From NCBI RefSeq assembly GCF_010728925.1, contig NZ_AP022608.1:1240001-1304000 (forward strand): 64,000 nt of DNA, read 5' to 3'. The stretch is from Mycolicibacterium gadium (lineage in GTDB: Bacteria; Actinomycetota; Actinomycetes; Mycobacteriales; Mycobacteriaceae). Of this stretch, positions 32,157-45,566 are shown in pieces. How positions within the stretch are numbered: the first letter of the stretch is position 1; every line of letters starts with the position of its first letter. The translations under genes were made by a program, and so were the position numbers. Under the pieces are notes generated by a model. It saw only the letters and a program-made list of their open reading frames with translations. It had not been told where the DNA came from and made no database searches.

Positions 32157-32246
32157 GCGCTGAATTGCTGGCCGCTGCAGACGTTCCCGTCAAGCACTAT
32201 CGCGCGGCACTTGCACTCCTCGACGTGGGACCCCACCATGGTTAGA
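32157..32246 (+). pseudogene. Remnant of a second HSL-type esterase C-terminal region
   Basis: The gap after the esterase contains a frame reading AELLAAADVPVKHYR. It parallels [15 protein letters not shown] in the intact gene, the region just before the catalytic histidine. At the DNA level 25 of 30 bases agree between 31989-32018 and 32162-32191. The similarity fades after the VPVKHYR segment and the frame ends at 32246 without the HG motif. I infer a deleted tandem paralogue; a partial duplication of the present gene is the alternative. Confidence 0.45.
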
Positions 32247-32274
32247 GCGACGCCGCCCAACGACGGGAAGCCAT

Positions 32275-33756
32275 ATGACAGTGCCCCGGTACGACACCGT
32301 CATCGTCGGCGCCGGTTTCTCCGGCATCGGCACCGCGATCAAACTCGACAAGTCCCGGATGGGCAATTATCTGGTGATCGAAGCGGGTGACGGGCCGGGT
32401 GGGACTTGGTACTGGAACACGTATCCCGGTATTGCCGTGGACATTCCATCGTTCTCCTACCAGTTCTCCTTCGAGAAGAGCCCGAACTGGACACGGACCT
32501 ACGCGCCGGGACGGGAATTGAAGGCCTACGCCGAGCACTGCGTTGACAAATATGGCCTACGCCGCAAGATCCGATTCAACACCAAGGTGCTCGGCGCGAC
32601 CTTCGACGACCACGACAACCTGTGGCGCGTACATCTCGACACCGGCGAGTCGGTGACCGCCAGATTCCTCGTCAACGCCAGCGGCGTGCTGATCACCCCC
32701 AATATGCCCGACATCGACGGTGTCGACTCGTTCGCCGGCGTGACGATGCACACCGCACGCTGGGATCACGAGCAGAACCTCACCGGTAAGCGTGTCGCCA
32801 TCATCGGGACCGGCGCGTCCGCCGTGCAGGTCATCCCCGAGATCGCGCCAATCGTGGAGCGCCTGACGGTGTTTCAGCGCACCCCGATCTGGTGCCTCCC
32901 CAAGCCTGACGTGCCGCTGTCGCCCAGGACCCGGCGTCTGATGCGACTCCCCGGTGGCCCGACGGTGCAGCGTCTGCTCAGCCAGGCGTACGTCGAGCTG
33001 ACCTTCACGTTGCCCGCGCAGTACTTCACCCTCAACCCGATGGCCAAGAACATGTCGCAGTTCGGGAAGTCGTATCTGCGCAAGCAAGTCCACGACCCGG
33101 AGGTGCGTGACAAGCTCACCCCGCGCTACGCCGTCGGCTGCAAGCGCCCGGGCTTTCACAACACGTATCTGTCGACGTTCAACCGGGACAACGTCGAGCT
33201 GGTGACCGAGCCGATCGACAAGATCACCGGGTCAGGCGTGGCGACGGTCGACGGTGAGACCCGAGACGTCGACGTGCTGATCCTGGCGACCGGGTTCAAG
33301 GTGATGGACGTCGAGGACAATCCGACCTACCCGGTGACCGGGGCCGGCGGCCTCTCGTGGAGCGAGCATTTCAGCGAGCGGCGCCTGCAATCGTATGAAG
33401 GCGTCGCCGTGCCCGGTTTCCCGAACTTCTTCACGGTGTTCGGCCCGTACGGGTATGTCGGGAACTCATACTTCTCGCTGATCGAGACCCAGACACACCA
33501 CATCGTGCGCTGCCTGAAACAGGCTCGCAGAAAGCGCGCCAACCGCGTAGAGGTCAAACACGAGGCCAACGACCGCTACTTCGCCGAGATGATGCGCAAG
33601 CGTCACCGGCAGATCTTCTGGCAGGACACGTGCAAGGACGCCAGGAGCTACTACTTCGACAAGAACGGTGATGTGCCGCTGCGATCGGCCAGCACACTCC
33701 AGACATATTGGCGCGCTCGCCGCTTCCCGCTCACCGATTACGAGTTCAGCGCTTAG
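32275..33756 (+). CDS. Flavin-binding monooxygenase, Baeyer-Villiger type
   Basis: A 493-residue class B flavoprotein monooxygenase. It has the FAD Rossmann motif GAGFSGIGTAIKL at the N-terminus, the Baeyer-Villiger fingerprint FAGVTMHTARWDH near residue 155, and the NADPH motif IGTGASAVQV next to it. A second conserved ATGFKVMD lies near residue 340. Mycobacteria have many such enzymes, acting on ketones, sterols or thioamide drugs; the substrate here cannot be read from sequence. Start ATG at 32275 is preceded by GGGAAG. The neighbouring esterase could cleave ester products of such a reaction, which is inference. Confidence 0.93.
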   Translation: MTVPRYDTVIVGAGFSGIGTAIKLDKSRMGNYLVIEAGDGPGGTWYWNTYPGIAVDIPSFSYQFSFEKSPNWTRTYAPGRELKAYAEHCVDKYGLRRKIRFNTKVLGATFDDHDNLWRVHLDTGESVTARFLVNASGVLITPNMPDIDGVDSFAGVTMHTARWDHEQNLTGKRVAIIGTGASAVQVIPEIAPIVERLTVFQRTPIWCLPKPDVPLSPRTRRLMRLPGGPTVQRLLSQAYVELTFTLPAQYFTLNPMAKNMSQFGKSYLRKQVHDPEVRDKLTPRYAVGCKRPGFHNTYLSTFNRDNVELVTEPIDKITGSGVATVDGETRDVDVLILATGFKVMDVEDNPTYPVTGAGGLSWSEHFSERRLQSYEGVAVPGFPNFFTVFGPYGYVGNSYFSLIETQTHHIVRCLKQARRKRANRVEVKHEANDRYFAEMMRKRHRQIFWQDTCKDARSYYFDKNGDVPLRSASTLQTYWRARRFPLTDYEFSA

Positions 33757-33815
33757 CCGCGCGTCTGGCACGCAGATACTTGTCGATTCTCGGCTGATAT
33801 GCGCGCAGGCAAACC

Positions 33816-33821
33816 TACGCT
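33816..33821 (+). promoter_or_regulatory. Candidate -10 (TACGCT) for the cupin gene
   Basis: TACGCT fits TANNNT. A start about seven bases on would give a leader of about 30 bases that contains the GTGGGGG ribosome-binding site. Confidence 0.35.
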
Positions 33822-33856
33822 CGAGACATCATTCGATCACCGAGTGGGGGCCAGAC

Positions 33857-34209
33857 ATGCAGAGTTTGACGTTCGAAGGCATCCCGGTTGCCGTCAACGG
33901 GGAGGGCGTGGACTTTCGCAGCCAACCAGTAGGCGAGATGTCCATCGCGTGGGTGAAGCTCGGCGCCGGTGCGGACCTGCGGCCGGCGCTGGCGGGACTG
34001 CCCGGCGACATGTGCCAGTGCCCGCACTGGGGTTACATGCTGAGCGGGCAGCTTCGCATGCACACGAGCAGCGGTGAGCAGACCTACAACGCGGGTGAGG
34101 CGTTCTACTGGGCCGCCGGGCACGCGCCGGAGGCCGTCACCGACTGCGAGTACATCGACTTCTCGCCGACCGAAGAACTACAGACGGTCCTGCGCCACGT
34201 CACCGGCGG

Positions 34210-34213
<4 letters not shown>
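33857..34213 (+). CDS. Small cupin-like protein, unknown function
   Basis: A 118-residue protein whose strand pattern suits a single cupin barrel: [20 protein letters not shown] followed by [30 protein letters not shown]. The usual cupin motif 1 histidines are reduced (one His in PHWGYMLSG), so metal binding is uncertain. Start ATG at 33857 is preceded by a G-rich ribosome-binding site; the frame from 33668 overlaps the monooxygenase and was rejected. Its TAG overlaps the metK TAG on the other strand through a shared CTAG. Confidence 0.75.
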
Positions 34214-35418
<1,205 letters not shown>

Positions 35419-35433
35419 GGTGTGATCCTTCCG

Positions 35434-35449
35434 CTCAAGTCCCCTTGAG
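35434..35449 (-). promoter_or_regulatory. Six-base-pair hairpin in the metK leader
   Basis: The leader contains CTCAAG-GGGA-CTTGAG, a perfect 6-bp stem with a four-base loop, ending four bases before the metK Shine-Dalgarno sequence. It may control access to the ribosome-binding site. It is far too short for a known SAM-I aptamer. Confidence 0.45.
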
Positions 35450-35465
35450 GTAGTTAGCTAGTCAA

Positions 35466-35493
35466 ATTATATGCTTGCTCGTTTTGCACCCAA
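35466..35493 (-). promoter_or_regulatory. metK promoter: TTGGGT - 16 bases - TATAAT
   Basis: A perfect TATAAT -10 at 35466-35471 with TTGGGT at 35488-35493 sixteen bases upstream. Predicted leader of about 40 bases. This is the strongest-looking promoter in the window. Confidence 0.65.
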
Positions 35494-35546
35494 GCGGGTG
35501 CGAAGTTCCGCACAACCCTTTCACGGCCCCGGAGTCGTGATTCGCG

Positions 35547-36800
35547 TTACCCGCTACCGTCCTGCAGCACCGCCACGATCGCGTCCACGATACGGCTGGC
35601 CATCAGAGTTTTCGAACCATGCTCCAATGCGGACTCCGTGCCGTCGGCTGCCAGCAGCCATCCGTCGTTGTTGTCCACTTCGAACGCCCGATTCTCGCCG
35701 ACGGCGTTGACCACCAGCAGATCGCATCCCTTGCGCTGCAATTTGGTTCGGGCGTGGAACAGCACATCGCCGTTCGCATCGCCGGTCTCGGCGGCAAACC
35801 CGACGATGGCCCGCATGTTGGGCAGTTGGCCGTCGGTCCGCGCCCGGACGGCGCCCGCGAGCACGTCGTCGGTGCGGGTGAGCTCGATGACCGGTGCCGC
35901 CGCATCGGGGTCGGCGGACTTCTTGATCTTGTTGGTCTCCACCTGAGACGGGCGGAAATCGGCGACCGCGGCGGCCATCACCAACACGTGCGCGTCTGGT
36001 GCGTGCTTCGAGACGGCGTCCCTGAGCTGGGCAGCCGAGCCGATGTGGACCACCTCCACCCCCGCCGGGTCGATCAGACCCGCGGTATTGCCCGCGACGA
36101 GCGTGACGTCGGCCCCGCGCTGTGCCATCACCCGCGCCATTGCATAGCCCTGCTTGCCCGAACTCCGGTTGCCGATGAATCGCACCGGGTCGATCGGTTC
36201 GCGCGTGCCGCCCGCGGTGACGAGGACCTTGACGCCGGCCATGTCGTACGGCAGGGCGTCTGCGCGCTCCAGCAGCAGGTGGGCGAGGGTGGAGATCTCC
36301 TCGGCCTCCGGCAGTCGGCCCGCGCCGCTGTCGGCGCCGGTGAGCCGCCCGGACGCCGGCTCCAACACCACCGCGCCCCGACGCCGCAGCGTGGCCACGT
36401 TGTCCACGGTGGCCGGGTGCAACCACATCTCGGTGTGCATCGCGGGAGCGAAGAGCACCGGACATCGCGCGGTGAGCAGTGTGGCGGTCAGCAGGTCGTC
36501 GGCGCGGCCGGCGACGGCTCGCGCCAACAGATCGGCAGTCGCCGGGGCGACCACCACGAGGTCGGCCTCCTGCCCGATCCGGACGTGGGGCACCTCGTGC
36601 ACGTCGTCCCAGACGCCGGTGTGAACGGGGTTTCCGGAGAGCGCTTCGAACGTCGCCGCACCGATGAAGCGCAGGGCGGACTCGGTAGGAACGACGCGAA
36701 CGGCGTGGCCCGCCTCGGTCAGCTGCCGCACGACGGTGGCCGCCTTATAGGCGGCGATGCCACCGGCGACACCGACGATGATCCGCTTGCGTTCGGTCAC
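35547..36800 (-). CDS. coaBC: Bifunctional phosphopantothenoylcysteine decarboxylase / phosphopantothenate-cysteine ligase
   Basis: Two consecutive steps of coenzyme A synthesis. The N-terminal CoaC flavoprotein domain has VGVAGGIAAYKAATVVRQL, VVAPATADLLAR and the substrate-clamp APAMHTEMW. The C-terminal CoaB domain has VTAGGTREPIDPVRFIGNRSSGKQG, MAAAVADFRP and the K-x-K-K motif (NKIKKS). 417 residues, starting at GTG 36800 after GAAGGG, 40 bases downstream of rpoZ. Also known as dfp. Confidence 0.96.
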   Translation of the reverse strand: MTERKRIIVGVAGGIAAYKAATVVRQLTEAGHAVRVVPTESALRFIGAATFEALSGNPVHTGVWDDVHEVPHVRIGQEADLVVVAPATADLLARAVAGRADDLLTATLLTARCPVLFAPAMHTEMWLHPATVDNVATLRRRGAVVLEPASGRLTGADSGAGRLPEAEEISTLAHLLLERADALPYDMAGVKVLVTAGGTREPIDPVRFIGNRSSGKQGYAMARVMAQRGADVTLVAGNTAGLIDPAGVEVVHIGSAAQLRDAVSKHAPDAHVLVMAAAVADFRPSQVETNKIKKSADPDAAAPVIELTRTDDVLAGAVRARTDGQLPNMRAIVGFAAETGDANGDVLFHARTKLQRKGCDLLVVNAVGENRAFEVDNNDGWLLAADGTESALEHGSKTLMASRIVDAIVAVLQDGSG

Positions 36801-36840
36801 TTCAACCCTTCGCCCAAGGACTCATCGCCGGGCTCCTCCG

Positions 36841-37155
36841 CTACTCGCCTTCGGTGTGCTCGAGTAGGTCGCCGTGAATCTCGCGCATCGCGATCGACAG
36901 CGGCTTCTCCTGCAGGCCGGGCTCGACCAGCGGTCCCACGTATTCGAGGATGCCGTCACCGAGCTGGTTGTAGTAGTCGTTGATCTGACGGGCGCGCTTG
37001 GCGGCGTAGATCACCAGCGCATACTTGCTGGACGCGCGGTCGAGCAGCTCGTCGATGGGTGGATTGGTGATACCCAACGGGGTGTCATAGGCGCCGGCGC
37101 CGGGCGCGATGTCGTCGGCAGCGGCCAACTGGGCGTCGGCGTGGGGTGTGCTCAC
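36841..37155 (-). CDS. rpoZ: RNA polymerase omega subunit
   Basis: Omega helps assemble and stabilise RNA polymerase by clamping the beta-prime C-terminus. From GTG 37155 the protein has 104 residues; the conserved part [39 protein letters not shown] is followed by the mycobacterial C-terminal extension ending LLEHTEGE. I chose GTG 37155 over the ATG at 37200 because a GGAGA ribosome-binding site lies eight bases upstream and the longer form would overlap gmk by 26 bases. Confidence 0.94.
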   Translation of the reverse strand: MSTPHADAQLAAADDIAPGAGAYDTPLGITNPPIDELLDRASSKYALVIYAAKRARQINDYYNQLGDGILEYVGPLVEPGLQEKPLSIAMREIHGDLLEHTEGE

Positions 37156-37174
37156 GTAGAAGATCTCCAGACGG

Positions 37175-37771
37175 TTATGCGTGAAATTTGGGTGGCTCAC
37201 CGCGGGCCACCAGCAAGGATACCAATTCAGAGCAGGCAGACTCCAATTCGCTGTTCACGACGACCACATCGAAGTCATTCTGAGCAGCCAGTTCGTCGCG
37301 TGCGGTGGCCAGTCGGCGGGCCATGACTTCGGCGCTTTCGGTGCCGCGCCCGATCAGTCGGCTCTCCAGTGCCTCCCAGCTGGGCGGCGCGAGGAAGACC
37401 GTGAGGACTTCCGGCATCGATTCCTTGACGGCTCGAGCGCCCGCCAGATCCACTTCGATCAGCACGGGACGGCCGGCTTCGATGGCCTCGTAAACCGGGG
37501 CTGCGGGGGTGCCCGAGCGGTGCAGACCGCCGTGGATCTCGGCCCATTCCAGCAGGGCACCGCTATCGATCAGCTCCTGGAACCGCTCTGCTGTGACAAA
37601 CGAATAGTCGATGCCGTCGACTTCGCCCGGACGCGGGGCCCGAGTGGTGACGGAGACACTGAAATGCAAGTCGGGAACGCGGTCACGCAGACAGCGGACG
37701 ACGGACGATTTCCCGACGGCAGAGGGGCCGGACAACACGATTGCCCGCCCGGCCCCCCGGCCGGCGCTCAA
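37175..37771 (-). CDS. gmk: Guanylate kinase
   Basis: Phosphorylates GMP to GDP. The 198-residue protein has the P-loop [31 protein letters not shown] for GMP binding, [23 protein letters not shown] and [15 protein letters not shown]. The start is a TTG 15 bases after the mihF stop; the N-terminus is shorter than in M. tuberculosis, where about 15 extra residues precede the P-loop. The operon order mihF-gmk-rpoZ-coaBC-metK is conserved in mycobacteria. Confidence 0.95.
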   Translation of the reverse strand: MSAGRGAGRAIVLSGPSAVGKSSVVRCLRDRVPDLHFSVSVTTRAPRPGEVDGIDYSFVTAERFQELIDSGALLEWAEIHGGLHRSGTPAAPVYEAIEAGRPVLIEVDLAGARAVKESMPEVLTVFLAPPSWEALESRLIGRGTESAEVMARRLATARDELAAQNDFDVVVVNSELESACSELVSLLVARGEPPKFHA

Positions 37772-37786
37772 CTTATGCGCCCGGAA

Positions 37787-38101
37787 TTACTGGTCGAACT
37801 TTTCCAGCAGCGCCTTGCGCTGGCGATCGCCCAGGCCACGCAGGCGGCGGGTCGGGGCGATCTCGAGTTCGGTCATGATTTCCTGCGCCTTGACCTTGCC
37901 CACCTTGGGCAACGCCTCCAGAAGGGCAGAAACCTTCATCTTGCCCAAGACCTCATCGGTCTCGGCATCCTTGAGCACCTGCTTGAGGTTGGTGCCGCCG
38001 CGCTTGAGCCGGTCTTTGAGCTCGGCACGTATGCGTCGTGCGGCAGCAGCCTTCTCCAACGCTGCCGCGCGCTGCTCGTCGGTCAACTGGGGAAGGGCCA
38101 C
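37787..38101 (-). CDS. mihF: Mycobacterial integration host factor mIHF
   Basis: A 104-residue nucleoid-associated DNA-binding protein, essential in mycobacteria and first found as a cofactor for phage L5 integration. It has a basic helical N-terminus (ALEKAAAARRIRAELKDRLKRGG) and the helix-two-turn-helix region LLEALPKVGKVKAQEIMTELEIAPTRRLRGL. Start GTG at 38101 with a perfect GGAGGA ribosome-binding site fixes the short form. First gene of its operon. Confidence 0.97.
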   Translation of the reverse strand: MALPQLTDEQRAAALEKAAAARRIRAELKDRLKRGGTNLKQVLKDAETDEVLGKMKVSALLEALPKVGKVKAQEIMTELEIAPTRRLRGLGDRQRKALLEKFDQ

Positions 38102-38650
38102 GGGGTTCCTCCGTCTCTCACACCATCATTGTTTCTTTATCGGCCGCTATGAAAAATTCCACAACAGCCAGCGACGACGACCGTACCCACGCAACCTGAC
38201 GAAAGCGAACCCCACCCCCTGGTTCTGACGCCAAAAGCCCAGCGTGTAAGGCAGGGCCGCCGTGCGAGCCGATTCGCCCAAATCAGCCCGAAAACGTCGA
38301 TACAAGCCGATGAGGGGCCGGATTCGCCTGCGTATCAAGGCCTTTCAGTCCCCCCGGGGTGCCTTACCGACCCGCTCGGCCTGTGGCCTGGACCACACCC
38401 CGCCAGCGGGTCACGGCGGGTAAAGAAAATTTTGCCTGGTCACCGCATGTCGGGCGTGTCGCCGCCCCCTGGCGCACCGGTTCGGGCGGCTACGCGAGCG
38501 TCAATATTCGGAATGAAAACAAAACCTCGGTCTAACGCGTGGCTGGCGATGCCAGTGAGGCTGATGTTGTCTGCGTTGTCACTGTTGTTCGCTGCCGCCG
38601 CCCTCATCCGAGGCCGGCAACGAAATAGGATTCGCCGAGAGGAGGTCGTC
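38102..38650. other. 549-base intergenic region between mihF and the DUF2330 gene
   Basis: The largest gap in the window. It must hold the divergent promoters of mihF and of the DUF2330 gene. I see an AT-rich patch around 38420-38436 and an inverted repeat CCCGCC/GGCGGG with a ten-base loop at 38399-38420. Several weak TANNNT hexamers occur on both strands, but none has a convincing -35 partner. A 63-codon minus-strand frame at 38147-38338 has poor coding character. Confidence 0.6.
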
Positions 38651-39715
38651 GTGGCCGCACGCGTCTGTCGATCCATTGCCATGGTGCTCGTTCTGCTGGC
38701 CGGGGCGGCGCTGGGGAACGTCGCGACTCCGGCGTGGGCCTGTGGCTGCGGGGCCTACGTCCCCGACAGTCCCGGCTCCTCGGTGGCCGACGAGCGCGCG
38801 CTGATCGCCTGGGACGGCACCACCGAGACAATCGTGATGTCGTTGTCGGTGACCGGTTCGTCGGACCGGGCCGCATGGATCATGCCGGTGCCGTCCGCTG
38901 CGCGTATCACCCTCGGCGACACCGAGGTGTTCGAAGCACTCGGCGAGCTCACTGCACCCAGGATCGAGTACCGCGATTCGTGGTGGCCGACCATTCCCTG
39001 GCTGGTGTGGGCGGGATCGCCGCCGGACACGGCGGGCGCGCCGTCTGGCGCGGTCAGCGTGCTCGGCCGCCAGCGTCTCGGCCCGTTCGACGTCACCCGG
39101 CTAGCGGCAAACGATCCGTCGGCGCTGGCAAAGTGGTTGGGTGACAACGACTTTCCACATCCCGACGGACTGGACGACAACCTGGCACCGTACGTCGCCG
39201 ACGGTTGGGAGATCGTGGCAGTTCAATTGGTAGCGGCCGAATCGGGCGGTGCCCTGACGGGCCCCCTTCAGCCCCTGCGACTCTCGTTCGAGGCCGACAC
39301 GGTCGTCTACCCGATGCGGCTGTCCCGGTCGGCGTCGATGTCGCAGTACATCGACCTGTACGTGCTGGCTCAGCATCGGATGGATCCGTCGACGCTTCCC
39401 GTTCCCGCCGACAAGCCGACTCTCGAATTCGCGGGTCGGATCGATCGCAGCGCCTCCCCAGCGTTGGCCGACTACGCCGGGGACGCCGCGTTTCTGACGA
39501 GGTGGAAGAACACGATCTGGGATCCGTCGGCCATCGAGGATGACTACATCTTCGAGCAGGCGCCCGCAGATACGCCCTTCCAACAGGTCGTCTATCGCAC
39601 GCGCGACCGCGGCGACCTGACGTACCTGATGTTGCTCGGCGTGCTCGGCGTCGGCGGCGTCGTCGCGATCGTCCTGTTGACGCGGCTCCTGCCGAAAAGG
39701 CCGGCGAAGCGTTAG
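38651..39715 (+). CDS. DUF2330-family exported membrane-anchored protein
   Basis: A 354-residue protein of unknown function. Start GTG at 38651 follows a perfect AGGAGG site; frames from 38432 lack one. A signal peptide (about residues 1-30, ending TPAWA) is followed by CGCGAYVP, a Cys-rich mature N-terminus typical of DUF2330. A long extracytoplasmic domain comes next (TTETIVMSLSVTGSSDRAAW, IMPVPSAA), and a C-terminal membrane helix (LMLLGVLGVGGVVAIVLLTR) with a basic tail. It sits between the mihF and pyr operons, where M. tuberculosis has a PE/PPE pair. Confidence 0.87.
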   Translation: MAARVCRSIAMVLVLLAGAALGNVATPAWACGCGAYVPDSPGSSVADERALIAWDGTTETIVMSLSVTGSSDRAAWIMPVPSAARITLGDTEVFEALGELTAPRIEYRDSWWPTIPWLVWAGSPPDTAGAPSGAVSVLGRQRLGPFDVTRLAANDPSALAKWLGDNDFPHPDGLDDNLAPYVADGWEIVAVQLVAAESGGALTGPLQPLRLSFEADTVVYPMRLSRSASMSQYIDLYVLAQHRMDPSTLPVPADKPTLEFAGRIDRSASPALADYAGDAAFLTRWKNTIWDPSAIEDDYIFEQAPADTPFQQVVYRTRDRGDLTYLMLLGVLGVGGVVAIVLLTRLLPKRPAKR

Positions 39716-39755
39716 CGCACGAGCGAATCGCTCTGCGCTGGCAGATCACTTGCAC

Positions 39756-40570
39756 TCATGCCAGATACGCAACGGCATCGCGGAACTTCTCGGCCGCGGC
39801 GCGCAGCTCGGCGACACCGGGCCCGGCGCGCAGCACCTCCCGCGACACCGCCGGAAGCAGTTGGCCGGCGTGTGCCCCACCGAGTCCGCCCAGCGCGTCC
39901 GGTCGTCCGCCCTGCGCGCCGACGCCCGGCACGAGCACCGGACCGCCCAATGCGCTGACATCGGGCGGTTCGGCAAGCGTCGCGCCGACGACGACGCCGA
40001 CGGATCCGGGGCCCGGCAAGCGTTCGCGGTTGACCGCGGCCGCGGCGTCCACAATCGACTGCGCGACGGTTCGACCGCCGGTCTCGGCGCGCTGCACGGT
40101 CGCGCCCTCGGGGTTGGATGTCGCGGCGAGGACGAAGACACCGCGGCCGTTGGTCTCTGCGGTGTCGAGCAGCGGCTGTAATGATCCGAAGCCCAGATAC
40201 GGCGATGCGGTCACGGCGTCGGCGGCGAGCGGCGAATCACCCGACCACGCATTCGCGTAGGCGGCCATCGTCGAGCCGATGTCCCCGCGTTTGGCGTCGG
40301 CCAACACCAGCACACCGGTGTCGCGCAGCGCAGCAATGGTGCGCTCCAGCACGGTGAATCCCGCGGCACCGTGCGCCTCGAAGAATGCCACCTGCGGTTT
40401 CACGATCGCGAAGCCGGCGAACGCCTCCACACAGATATCGCAGAACCGGGACAACCCGTCGGCGTCGGCGCTCAGCCCCCAGGCGCCTAGGAGTTCGGGA
40501 TGCGGATCGATACCGGGACACAACGGGCCGCGGCCAGCGATCGCCTCGGCCAGCCGGACCCCGAAGGCCG

Positions 40571-40574
<4 letters not shown>
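39756..40574 (-). CDS. pyrF: Orotidine 5'-phosphate decarboxylase (type 2)
   Basis: Final step of UMP synthesis. The 272-residue protein is of the mycobacterial type 2 class: [27 protein letters not shown], the catalytic [18 protein letters not shown] and [11 protein letters not shown]. The start is GTG at 40574, which overlaps the carB TGA in a GTGA junction and matches the family N-terminus ([11 protein letters not shown]); the frame back to 40685 runs into carB. Last gene of the pyr operon. Confidence 0.96.
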
Positions 40575-43908
<3,334 letters not shown>

Positions 43909-43909
<1 letters not shown>

Positions 43910-45033
43910 CAGCGGCCCTCCGCCATCAGGTCGACGAACTGGTCGAACAGGTAGTTCGCATCGTGTGGGCCCGCAGCGGCCTCGGGGTGGTACTGCACCG
44001 AAAAGGCTCTCCCATCAACCAGTTTGATGCCCTCGACGACGCCGTCGTTGGCGCAGGTGTGACTGACGATCGCGGTACCGAAGTCGGTGTCGAACGTCTC
44101 GCCGGCCTCCCCCTCGAGTGCGAACCCGTGGTTCTGCGCGGTCACCGCGACCCGGCCGGTGGCGTGGTCCATGACGGGCACGTTGATGCCGCGGTGACCG
44201 AAGACCATCTTGTACGTCGAGCGTCCGAGCGCGCGGCCGAGGATCTGATTGCCGAAGCAGATTCCGAAAAGCGGTATCCCCGCGCCGAGGACTTCCCGTG
44301 TCACACCGACGATGTGGTCTGCGGTGGCGGGGTCGCCGGGCCCGTTGGACAGAAAAACGCCATCGGGATTGAGGTCGGCGATCTGGTCGTACGTGACCGT
44401 TGACGGCATCACGTGGCTGCGGATGCCGCGGGCGGCAAAGTTGCGCGGTGTGTTGGTCTTGATGCCGAGGTCGATCGCCGCGACGGTGAAGCGTGGAAGT
44501 CCTTCGGGTTCCACGACATAGGTGGCGTCGGTGCTGACCTCGCCGGCCAGGTTGGCGCCCAGCATCGACTGCTGATCGCGGACACGGGCGAGTAGTTCGT
44601 CGGCGTGCGAAAGCGCGTCGCCCGAGAACACTCCGGCCTTCATCGAGCCGAGGCTGCGCAGGTGCCGTACCACGGCGCGGGTGTCGATTCCCGCAACCCC
44701 GACGATGCCCTGACGGACGAGCTCGTCGTCGAGAGTGCCTGTCGCGCGCCAGTTCGACGCCCGTGGGGACGGATCGCGTACGGCGTAGCCGGCCACCCAG
44801 ATCTTGTCGCCGCGGCTCTCCGCGTCCTCCTGGTTCCACCCGGTGTTGCCGATCTGCGGGGCCGTGGCCACCACGATCTGCCCGTGATAGCTCGGGTCGG
44901 TCAACGTTTCCTGGTATCCGGACATGCCGGTGGAGAACACCGCCTCACCAAGCGTCTGGCCGATGGCTCCGAACGCGGTGCCGGTGAAGATGCGTCCGTC
45001 CTCGAGCACCAGCACCGCCCTGTTGGTGCTCAT
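43909..45033 (-). CDS. carA: Carbamoyl-phosphate synthase small chain
   Basis: Glutamine amidotransferase subunit supplying ammonia to CarB. The 374-residue protein has the N-terminal domain ([29 protein letters not shown]) and a class I amidotransferase domain with the nucleophilic Cys in [12 protein letters not shown], the HRGINVPV segment and the His-Glu pair in [11 protein letters not shown]. The ATG at 45033 overlaps the preceding gene (ATGA); a frame from 45117 runs through that gene. Confidence 0.97.
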
Positions 45034-45566
45034 GCGGTCTCCAGCCACGGCTCGTACGCCGCACGGTTGTCGGCGCGGAACCCGGTGTCGATCTCGGTGC
45101 CCGATGGCAACCGCCACCGGATCGCCAGAATGCCCTCGTGGGTCAGTGCCTTCCCCCGGGTCGCTCCGCTCCTGCCCCCAGGGATGACCCTACCGGCGAC
45201 TCCCCGTTCAGTGCGGATCGCGGTGATCGACTCTTCGGGTATCCAGATCGGTCCTGCGCCGCTGCGCTGCAACATGATCCCTTCGGGGTAGCGGGTCAGC
45301 ACCGCCTTGTGGCGGAATGCGAGATCTCCGACGGCGACGCGGTCGTTCCAGTGTGGGACGAGCGTGCTGCCGACGTACAGGCCTTTGGTGGCAGAAACAA
45401 TCGCCGACCCCACCGTGTCGGGCAGCGGCGGCAGCGTGCCGATCAGTTCGGCCTGCCGCTCAGCGCGGCGACGCCAGCCACGCAGCATCGCCTGGATGAT
45501 GATCGCGATCAGCACGGCCAGCACCGCGGCCATGATCAGCGACCCGACGAGGGTTCCGGTGTTCAT
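45030..45566 (-). CDS. PH-like membrane protein inside the pyr operon
   Basis: A 178-residue protein with one N-terminal membrane helix (about residues 5-28) followed by basic residues and a soluble domain rich in beta strands ([33 protein letters not shown] ... [15 protein letters not shown]). The pattern resembles bacterial PH domains. It overlaps pyrC upstream and carA downstream by four bases each, so it is certainly co-expressed with pyrimidine synthesis. The same gene occupies this spot in M. tuberculosis. Its role is unknown. Confidence 0.88.
   Translation of the reverse strand: MNTGTLVGSLIMAAVLAVLIAIIIQAMLRGWRRRAERQAELIGTLPPLPDTVGSAIVSATKGLYVGSTLVPHWNDRVAVGDLAFRHKAVLTRYPEGIMLQRSGAGPIWIPEESITAIRTERGVAGRVIPGGRSGATRGKALTHEGILAIRWRLPSGTEIDTGFRADNRAAYEPWLETA

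Noticed and set aside
35419..35465. SAM-I or SAM-IV riboswitch ahead of metK
   Set aside because: The leader is about 40 bases with one small hairpin; none of the multi-stem aptamer fits.
38147..38338. 63-codon minus-strand frame upstream of mihF
   Set aside because: TTG start without ribosome-binding site, Arg-rich composition, no similarity that I can see; treated as non-coding leader.
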